A stretch of DNA of 56,395 bases from Phycisphaerales bacterium (GTDB lineage Bacteria > Planctomycetota > Phycisphaerae > UBA1845). The notes under the pieces are model-generated. The model did no database searches, had not been told where the DNA came from, and saw only the letters and a list, made by a program, of their open reading frames with translations. Below, piece by piece: positions 18,010-24,249 of this stretch. The stretch is from the NCBI GenBank assembly GCA_003597935.1, contig QZJT01000145.1:1-56395 (forward strand), in the 5' to 3' direction. Each line of letters begins with the position of its first letter. The first letter of the stretch is position 1. A program made the position numbers and the translations under genes.

Positions 18010-19925
18010 GATCCGATCAGACCCAGCACCACCGTCAGCACGGCCAGGAATATCCCCATGATCGCGCCCCCGGCGATCACGCCGGCGCAGACGGGTTCGA
18101 GGTTCTTTACGAAGATGCGGTGCAGCAGAGACTCCTCGCTGCGGCACAGCTTCGCCATGACCCAGAAGAAGATCGCTCCCGATGACATGGCCAGGCACGT
18201 GGGGAACGTGATGACGAACGCCAGGGAGAAACCGACGGCGGAAATGGGAAAACGGTTCTTGGTGACCAGCTTGAGGATCTCGACCAGAAGGCCCATGCAG
18301 GCGCCGATGATCACGGCCGTGACGGCCGAGGGCGGCAACTCCCCCAGGCCGCGGGTGAGAATCTCGGCCACCGCCTTCCATGTGATGGCGGCCGGGAAGG
18401 GGAACTGCTCGCTCAGCAGGCCGGCCGGATTGCCGCGCAGGAATGCGAAATGAAACACCGGCACGCACGCCAGCGCGCCGGCGAAGATCCCCAGCACGTG
18501 GCCCATCGCCTGGTGCCGCGGCTTGCCGCCCAGCATATAGCCGGGCTTGATGTCCATCAGCAGGTTGGACGAATTGCCCGCCACCTCGCCCATGATGCTG
18601 GCGGTGATGATGTTGGTCTTGATGCTCGGCGTGATGGCCGCGAAGGTGAGCTGCGTGATCTTGCCCAGCGCCCCGGTCGGGGTGATCGCGGTCAGCGCGG
18701 TCGAGTGGGCCGCGATGATGGAAAAGACGAACACGAGCGGGATCGCCAGCCACCCCTGCCACCGGACCACATCGAAATAGTGGTGGGCGAGTTCCACGAC
18801 GGCGAGGCCCACCACCGGGATGCCGATCAGAAACACCCACATGGGCAGCTCGACGTGCTTGAGCACGTCGCTGCCGGCCTTCCTGGGCGACAGGAGCCCG
18901 GCGAAGGCCTGGATCAGCATCTTCGGCTTGCTCAGAAACGAGAACAGGCTGGCGACCGTCATCATCGCCACCCCGCCCCACAGTGCCCAGGTGGTGATGC
19001 GGCGGAAACCGAAGTCCAGCTCGCCGTCGCCGCCGACGACGCCGTAGATGTCGCCGTACTGCACGATCATCGGCGCGATGAGCAGGTAGTTGACCAGCGC
19101 TCCGGCCAGAAGCGAAACGCCGGTGCGGATGCCCATCAGTCCGCCGGCGGCGAACATGACGTGGTCCGGCTCGACATAGACGTTCAGATGGTGCAGCTTC
19201 GACCCCCCCAGGGCGGGGGCCCAGCCGGTCAGGTTCAGGAACCACTCCTCCAGCCGGTGGGGGATCTCGAGCGCCTCCAGGTGGAACTTCTTGAGATACT
19301 CCCCCCCTTCCGCCAGGAACTTGACCAGCGCCGCCAGTACGCCGCCGACGATGAGGATCTTGGCCTTGAAGAGGCCCTCGGCCGCCTCGCCGCTGTGCAG
19401 CGCGTCCATGACGACGCCGGCGGCGCGGCCCTCGGGAAAGGGGTGCTGCTCATCGTTGATGAACCGGCGTTTGAGCGGGAAGGCGCACAGCACGCCCAGC
19501 AGCGAGATCGAGATCATCCACAACGCCGTCGGCACCATCTCGACGACCTCGTTAGTGATCAGCATGTACGCGGCCAGGCTGGCGATCAGGGGCGCGGTCA
19601 TGTAGCCGGCCGCGGTGGCGATCGACTGCATGCAGTTGTTCTCGAGCACGGTGAACTCGCTGGCCAAGCCGAGCCAGGACATGCCGCGGAAGATGGCGTA
19701 GGCGAGAATCACCGAGGTGATGCCCACGCCCAGTGACCAGCCGGTCTTCATGCCGACGTAGAGGTTGGTCAGCGACAGCACCCCCCCCAGGATCATCCCG
19801 GTCAGGGCGGAGCGCAGCGTGAGTTGCGGCATGTTGCCGCGATAGACGTTCTCCAGCCACCAGCGGTCCTTCTCTTCGACCGACAGGGTGTTGATCTGCT
19901 CTTCCGACAGTTGAAGAATCGCCAC
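18006..19925 (-). CDS. OPT-family oligopeptide/metal-chelate transporter
   Basis: 639 residues with about 14-16 hydrophobic segments along its length, consistent with the OPT superfamily, which imports small peptides or metal chelates by secondary transport. Recognisable family segments are SALTGMILGGVLSLTNLYVG near the N-terminus, GEVAGNSSNLLMDIKPGYML in the middle and the C-terminal AGVIAGGAIMGIFLAV. No insertion or break is seen. The downstream lipoprotein start overlaps its stop. Substrate cannot be told from sequence. Confidence 0.92.
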   Translation of the reverse strand: MAILQLSEEQINTLSVEEKDRWWLENVYRGNMPQLTLRSALTGMILGGVLSLTNLYVGMKTGWSLGVGITSVILAYAIFRGMSWLGLASEFTVLENNCMQSIATAAGYMTAPLIASLAAYMLITNEVVEMVPTALWMISISLLGVLCAFPLKRRFINDEQHPFPEGRAAGVVMDALHSGEAAEGLFKAKILIVGGVLAALVKFLAEGGEYLKKFHLEALEIPHRLEEWFLNLTGWAPALGGSKLHHLNVYVEPDHVMFAAGGLMGIRTGVSLLAGALVNYLLIAPMIVQYGDIYGVVGGDGELDFGFRRITTWALWGGVAMMTVASLFSFLSKPKMLIQAFAGLLSPRKAGSDVLKHVELPMWVFLIGIPVVGLAVVELAHHYFDVVRWQGWLAIPLVFVFSIIAAHSTALTAITPTGALGKITQLTFAAITPSIKTNIITASIMGEVAGNSSNLLMDIKPGYMLGGKPRHQAMGHVLGIFAGALACVPVFHFAFLRGNPAGLLSEQFPFPAAITWKAVAEILTRGLGELPPSAVTAVIIGACMGLLVEILKLVTKNRFPISAVGFSLAFVITFPTCLAMSSGAIFFWVMAKLCRSEESLLHRIFVKNLEPVCAGVIAGGAIMGIFLAVLTVVLGLIGS

Positions 19926-19959
19926 CTGGTTCTCCCGGCTGGTCGCCGCCGCACGTACC

Positions 19960-20739
19960 CTACAACCCGATGCTGCTGTACCCCGCGTCGACGAACACGT
20001 TCTGGGCGGTGACGCCGCTGGCCAGGTCGGACAGGAGAAAGACCGCCAGCTTGCCGACCTCGTCGGCGGTGATGTTGCGCTGCAGCGGGCTCTTCCTAGC
20101 CACCCAGTCGAAGATCTCGTCGATGCCGCCGACGGCCATGGAGCTGAGCGTCCGCAGCGGGCCGGCGCTGATGGTGTTGACGCGGATGCCGGACGCGCCC
20201 AGTTCGGCCGCCAGGTAACGGCAGTTCGCTTCCAGCGCCGCCTTGGCCACGCCCATCACGTTGTACCCGGGCACCGCCTTCTCGCTGCCGTAGTAGGTCA
20301 TCGCGACGATCGACCCGCCCGCGGGCATGATCGCCTTGGCCCGCTTCGCCATTGCCACCAGCGAGTAGGCGCTGATGTCGATCGCCTGAAGGAAGGCGTC
20401 GCGGGGCGTCTCGGCGAACATTCCCGGCTTGAGCCAAGCCCGGTCGGCGAAGGCGACCGAGTGGACGAGGAAGTCGATGGCGTCGAACTTTTCCCGCGCG
20501 GCCGCGAAGGTGCGGTCGAGGTCTTCGTCGCTGGAAACGTCGCAGGCGGCCATCCAGGGATCGGTGAACCCCGCCTCCTCGATGGCCTTTCTCGCCCGCC
20601 GCTCGTTCTTCTCCCCCGGCAGATGGGCGAAGCCGCAGACGGCCCCCTGCCCGCTGAGAGCGGCGGCCACGTGGCAGGCGATGCTGCGGTCGTTGGCGAC
20701 CCCGAAAACCAGTCCCTTGCGTCCGGCCAGCAGGCTCAT
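19960..20739 (-). CDS. fabI: Enoyl-[acyl-carrier-protein] reductase (NADH)
   Basis: Final reductive step of type II fatty-acid elongation. ATG 20739 is chosen (MSLLAGRKGLVFG, with GGAG upstream); the open frame continues further but has no coding character. 259 residues, normal for FabI. The FabI-type nucleotide motif GVANDRSIA appears near the N-terminus, SVAFA in the middle, and the catalytic Tyr/Lys pair as YNVMGVAK, following the second tyrosine of TYYGSEKA. ISAGPLRTLSSM is also typical. No fatty-acid gene neighbours. Confidence 0.95.
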   Translation of the reverse strand: MSLLAGRKGLVFGVANDRSIACHVAAALSGQGAVCGFAHLPGEKNERRARKAIEEAGFTDPWMAACDVSSDEDLDRTFAAAREKFDAIDFLVHSVAFADRAWLKPGMFAETPRDAFLQAIDISAYSLVAMAKRAKAIMPAGGSIVAMTYYGSEKAVPGYNVMGVAKAALEANCRYLAAELGASGIRVNTISAGPLRTLSSMAVGGIDEIFDWVARKSPLQRNITADEVGKLAVFLLSDLASGVTAQNVFVDAGYSSIGL

Positions 20740-20894
20740 GGCGTCAGTTCTCCGTTCAGCGGATGGCGGCGCGCCCCGGCGGGGCGCGCACGGCGGAGCA
20801 TTTTGACGGATGCAGAGCGGGGAAGCAAATCGCGGATCAACCGGGCTCAGCCGCCAAGCGGCCCTTGGTGCTTGCGCGGCGGAGGGGCGTCTGA

Positions 20895-20922
20895 GCGAGC
20901 CGCGTGGCTTCAGCCCGCGCGG
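20895..20922. repeat. Family A palindromic repeat
   Basis: Variant of the 28-bp element (GCGAGCCGCGTGGCTTCAGC then CCGCGCGG) in the divergent gap between fabI and the next gene. A reverse-oriented copy lies near 21688-21715 beyond that gene. Confidence 0.7.
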
Positions 20923-21000
20923 GGCCTCACGGCGGTGCTGTGTCACGAGCACGCCAAAGCGTGCGTCGACCGGGTTGATCAAAGGTCCAACCGGCGATAC

Positions 21001-21567
21001 ATGGATATCGTGCCTTGCGAAGTGTGCGATAGCCCAATCAACCGCGGCAAGCGCTGCCGCCAGTGTGCTGCGATTCACGATGCGCTCTCCGCAGACTCGC
21101 GCTCCGACGTGACCGCCATCACGGCCGCAATGCGGAACAGCCTCCGGGACGGGCTGTTCTGGTGCTACTACACCGGCCTGCCGCTGGTTCTCGATGATTC
21201 GGGCAGCCCGTACTACCGCAGCATTGACCATCGTACACCGGGCGACCGGCGCGACCTCGTGCTGTGCTGCCTATTCGTCAACGAGATGAAGGGCGACTTG
21301 GACGAGGCGGAGTTCCGCTCTGCGATTCGCGCCCTGGCGGCCTGTTTCGAGACCGGCCAGCCGTTGAACCTGGGCGAGGTCAGGTTTCAATACCGAAAAC
21401 GCAACTGGCTCGGCAATCGCCGTTCGTGTGGTCCGACGCTCAAGGGGATCAGCGGACCGATAGTGCAGGAATTCGTCAGAAGTGGCATGACCGACGACGA
21501 GCTTGGTGGGCTGCTTGAAGAAGCCAAACTCGCCATGCGCGCCGAACACCGTGATGGTGCGGGGTAG
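21001..21567 (+). CDS. Zinc-finger/HNH-like protein of unknown function
   Basis: 188 residues from ATG 21001. The N-terminus carries CEVCDSPINRGKRCRQC, a four-cysteine zinc site. The central part (WCYYTGLPL, then YRSIDHRTPGDRRDLVLCC and LFVNEMKGDL) matches the layout of HNH-type folds, where a histidine in S-I-D-H and an N-x-x-K downstream belong to the beta-beta-alpha-metal motif. The C-terminal third looks helical. A nuclease role is plausible but not shown. No operon partner; it lies between fabI (divergent) and infA. Confidence 0.7.
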   Translation: MDIVPCEVCDSPINRGKRCRQCAAIHDALSADSRSDVTAITAAMRNSLRDGLFWCYYTGLPLVLDDSGSPYYRSIDHRTPGDRRDLVLCCLFVNEMKGDLDEAEFRSAIRALAACFETGQPLNLGEVRFQYRKRNWLGNRRSCGPTLKGISGPIVQEFVRSGMTDDELGGLLEEAKLAMRAEHRDGAG

Positions 21568-21927
21568 GCTCTCCCGACGCGGCCCGATGCCGGCGTTGGA
21601 CGCTTTCCCCCCGGGCGGTTCGCGTTCAGCCCCGGTCGGCTGGGTGAGCGCCTTGCTCTTCAGCAACCGCCTGCCCCGGAGCCAACTCCGCGCGGGCTGA
21701 AGCCACGCGGCTCGCCGGGAGACTGCGGATACCGTCGTGCCCTCGCTGTTCGCGGGTGGTGACACCGTGGGTTGAGGCGAAGGGCGGACGCCCGTATACT
21801 CCCCGCTTCGACTCAGGCTGCAGCCCGGGAATCGGGCTTCGACAGCCTTGCCGCCGCTGGAATGGTCGTCGAAATCCGACGAGCGCACGCGGGGCGATTG
21901 CGGCGGTGGACGCGAAGCGAAGAGCGC
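21568..21927. other. Intergenic region upstream of infA
   Basis: 360 bp with no gene seen. It contains a reverse-oriented family A repeat at about 21688-21715. The infA promoter is presumably here, but no clear -35/-10 pair was found. Confidence 0.5.
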
Positions 21928-22152
21928 ATGGGAAAAGCTGAAGTCATCGAGATGGAGGGTACGGTGGTCCAGGCGCTGCCGAACGCGATGTTCCAGATCG
22001 AGGTGGACGTCGGGGAGGACAAGCACCGGGTCCTGTGCCACATCTCGGGCAAGATGCGCAAGCACTACATCCGAATCCTGCCGGGCGACCGCGTCCTCAT
22101 CGAAGTCTCCCCCTACGACCTCAACCGCGGGCGGATCATCTATCGGCGCTAG
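21928..22152 (+). CDS. infA: Translation initiation factor IF-1
   Basis: 74 residues forming a single OB-fold S1-type domain that binds the 30S A site. Diagnostic segments are [18 protein letters not shown], the [20 protein letters not shown] region and the C-terminal [19 protein letters not shown] 21928 gives the usual length (about 72); the frame is open further upstream but without conserved residues. Confidence 0.96.
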   Translation: MGKAEVIEMEGTVVQALPNAMFQIEVDVGEDKHRVLCHISGKMRKHYIRILPGDRVLIEVSPYDLNRGRIIYRR

Positions 22153-22179
22153 ATCACCGTGTGGGATGATGCGCTGCCA

Positions 22180-22227
22180 GCGAGCCGCGGGCTCCTGCCG
22201 CCCGGCGGGCAGGTCAGCCCGCGCGGG
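22180..22227. repeat. Family A repeat with an internal palindromic insertion
   Basis: The two ends of the element (GCGAGCCGCGGGCT and AGCCCGCGCGG) are separated by a second palindrome, CCTGCCGCCCGGCGGGCAGG, instead of the normal two-base loop. Confidence 0.6.
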
Positions 22228-22466
22228 TCTACCGGCACCGAGGTGGACCCGAATCGGGCACGGTGATTCAGCCCGGCCGACTGCCTCGGATAGCTGAGCG
22301 GCAGCCGACCCGCTGGATCCACGTCGTGCCAGGCTCGCTACGACGAAGGCCATCCTGACCGTCCGAACGTCGTCACGCTCGAACGGTCAGAGTGCTTGAA
22401 CGGGCGCGACGGTGCCCTTATCATCCGTGTGTGCCCAGGAATGGTAGCCATCGCATCCTCGATAAG

Positions 22467-22703
22467 ATGCTCGACCCCGTGGGCGATTGCCTGACGCCGG
22501 CCGTCGCGACGAGGATCGTGGATCTGCGGGCGGATCCCCGCGTGGTGGAACGGCTTGACCTCCTGGCCGCGAAGAACGCTGAAGGAGTCCTGACGCCGCG
22601 CGAAGAAGCGGAGTATGAAGCTTTCGTCGAAGCGCTCGACGTAATCGCTATCCTTCAGGCCAAGGCGCGAAGAGCGATCCGGGCAGGCAGACGCTCGAAG
22701 TGA
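22467..22703 (+). CDS. Small conserved-type protein paired with an HNH gene
   Basis: 78 residues from ATG 22467 (MLDPVGDCLTPAVATRIVDL); upstream in-frame codons are open but unlike protein. A helical, charged protein with the segment GVLTPREEAEYEAFVEALDV. Small proteins of this look commonly precede an HNH-endonuclease-like gene in planctomycete genomes (recollection). Here the next frame starts with a GTG overlapping its stop and is such an HNH gene, but truncated. Function unknown; an antitoxin or partner role is only a guess. Confidence 0.7.
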   Translation: MLDPVGDCLTPAVATRIVDLRADPRVVERLDLLAAKNAEGVLTPREEAEYEAFVEALDVIAILQAKARRAIRAGRRSK

Positions 22704-22849
22704 CCGGCGCGGCGCGCGAGGCCGTCCGAAGACGCGCGCGAAACCGCTGCGAGTACTGTCACCTCCGCCAGATTGATGCACCGTTTCTCAAGCACCAGAT
22801 CGAACACGTCATCCCTCGTCAGCACGGCGGCGACGATCAACTGAGCGAC
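22700..22849 (+). pseudogene. Truncated HNH endonuclease-like gene
   Basis: The GTG start overlaps the preceding stop. About 50 codons keep the first half of an HNH domain (CEYCHLRQ, then HQIEHVIPRQHGGDDQLSD), but the second CxxC and catalytic half are missing. After about 22849 the frame becomes Arg/Gly-rich and runs without a stop into hypA in the same frame. This looks like a gene cut by a rearrangement that placed hypA behind it. Confidence 0.75.
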
Positions 22850-22984
22850 CCCGGCGGGCGTCGTCCGCTCCGCCGGAGGGACCGGCGCCGGGCGGCCGGC
22901 CGCCAGGGATGGCTGCGGGGTCCGGTCGCTGGCACGCGCGTTGCCACAATCCCGATGGGACCGATCCCCCGGAGCGCCCGTGCG

Positions 22985-23332
22985 ATGCACGAGTTATCCA
23001 TTGCGCTGAACATCGTGGAACTGGCCGGTGAGGAGGCCGCCCGGGGGGGATATACCCGCGTTCAGGCCGTTCACCTGCGGCTGGGGCGGGCGGCGGGCGT
23101 GGTTAAGGAGGCCCTCGCGTCGGCGTACGAACTGGCTCGGGAGGGTTCGGCCGTCGCGGAATCGGAGTTGAAGATCGAGGAGGTGGCGGTACAAATCTTC
23201 TGCCCCCGATGTAAAGTCGAACGGCCGGCCGTTTCGGACGTCGAACCGCAATGTGCGGACTGCGGGACATCATCGACGCAGGTCGTTGCGGGCCGGGAGC
23301 TGGAGGTTTACGCGCTGGAGGTGCTGGAATGA
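22985..23332 (+). CDS. hypA: Hydrogenase maturation nickel metallochaperone HypA
   Basis: 115 residues. Start at ATG 22985 because HypA must begin Met-His-Glu (MHELSIAL), with His2 a nickel ligand; the frame is open further upstream into the HNH remnant. The zinc site is FCPRCK and QCADCG. It delivers Ni to the NiFe-hydrogenase large subunit together with HypB. Its stop overlaps the hypB start as ATGA. Confidence 0.95.
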   Translation: MHELSIALNIVELAGEEAARGGYTRVQAVHLRLGRAAGVVKEALASAYELAREGSAVAESELKIEEVAVQIFCPRCKVERPAVSDVEPQCADCGTSSTQVVAGRELEVYALEVLE

Positions 23333-24048
23333 CGCCGCGACTGGTCGAGGTGCGGCAGCAGATCCTCAAGAAGAACGACGCGACCGCGCGGGCGCTGCGC
23401 GAGAGGTTTCGGCAGGAGGGCACGTTCGTTGTCAGCCTGGTTTCCAGCCCTGGGGCGGGCAAGACGTCGCTGCTGTGCGAGATCCTCCGCCGGCTGGGCG
23501 CGGAGTACCGGGTGTCGGCGCTGGTCGGCGACCTGGCGACGGACAACGACGCGCGGCGGCTGGCCGCGACCGGCGCGGCCGTGAGGCAGATCGTCACGGG
23601 CACCGTGTGCCACCTGGAGGCGGCGATGGTGGAGCGGGCGCTGGAAGGCGACGCGGACTTCGAGCAGCCCTGGCGACTGGACGAATTGGACTTCCTGTTC
23701 ATCGAAAACGTCGGCAACCTGGTCTGCCCGGCCAGCTATGATCTCGGTGAAGACCTGCGGCTGGTGCTGGTGTCGACGACGGAGGGCGAAGACAAACCGC
23801 TGAAATACCCGACGATCTTCCATACGGCGGACGTCTGTGTGCTGACGAAGATGGACCTGGCCGACGCGGCCGGGTTCGATCGCGCGGCGATGCTCGACGC
23901 GATCGGGCGAGTGCGGCCGGGGATGCGGGTCATTGAAACGTCGGTCCGCAACGGCGCCGGCGTCGTCGAACTGATCGAACTGGTCGCGAGGGGTCGCGCG
24001 TGTGGCGCCGGGTTGCAGCCGGAAACCAATTTTGGCACCGGTTTGTAA
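23329..24048 (+). CDS. hypB: Hydrogenase maturation GTPase HypB
   Basis: 239 residues from ATG 23329, coupled to hypA. P-loop SSPGAGKTSL, then GDLATDNDARR, the metal-site segment TGTVCHLEAAM, ENVGNLVCPASYDLG and TKMDLADA for guanine recognition. No His-rich N-terminal nickel-storage stretch. The last residues (GAGLQPETNFGTGL) and the stop codon are provided by the intergenic family B repeat array that follows, so the native C-terminus has been replaced or extended by repeat DNA. Confidence 0.94.
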   Translation: MTPRLVEVRQQILKKNDATARALRERFRQEGTFVVSLVSSPGAGKTSLLCEILRRLGAEYRVSALVGDLATDNDARRLAATGAAVRQIVTGTVCHLEAAMVERALEGDADFEQPWRLDELDFLFIENVGNLVCPASYDLGEDLRLVLVSTTEGEDKPLKYPTIFHTADVCVLTKMDLADAAGFDRAAMLDAIGRVRPGMRVIETSVRNGAGVVELIELVARGRACGAGLQPETNFGTGL

Positions 24049-24210
24049 CCGGTGAACATGTGGCACCGGTTTGCAACCGGAGAACATGTGGCACCGGTTT
24101 TCAACCGGTGTCTCCGAGCCAACTCCCGGCTGAATGCCGGGGCTCAGCGTGTGGCACCGGTTTTCAACCGGTGTCTGCTGGCCAACTCCCGGCATGAATG
24201 CCGGGGCTCT
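24002..24210. repeat. Family B/C palindromic repeat array
   Basis: Five units built on CACCGGTT-N-AACCGGTG (for example GTGGCACCGGTTTGCAACCG) alternate with two units ending in GGCTGAATGCCGGGGCT or GGCATGAATGCCGGGGCT. The array overlaps the 3' end of hypB and fills the gap to hypF. Related arrays occur at 32245-32327, 37161-37364 and 46375-46486. Confidence 0.85.
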
Positions 24211-24249
24211 GAGGATGGTGCAACTTATTGAGCGGCTTGGGGAATTCGG

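Noticed and set aside
18010..19245. N-terminal extension of the lipoprotein frame across most of the OPT gene.
   Set aside because: It overlaps the transporter in another frame and is Arg/His-rich; the ATGA overlap gives a natural start at 18009.
20740..21231. N-terminal extension of the FabI frame.
   Set aside because: FabI begins at MSLLAG with normal length; the extension lies over another gene and has no coding character.
24002..24210. Regularly spaced palindromes that could be taken for a CRISPR array.
   Set aside because: Units vary in length and sequence, spacers are not unique 30-40-bp segments, two different palindromes alternate, and no cas gene is present.
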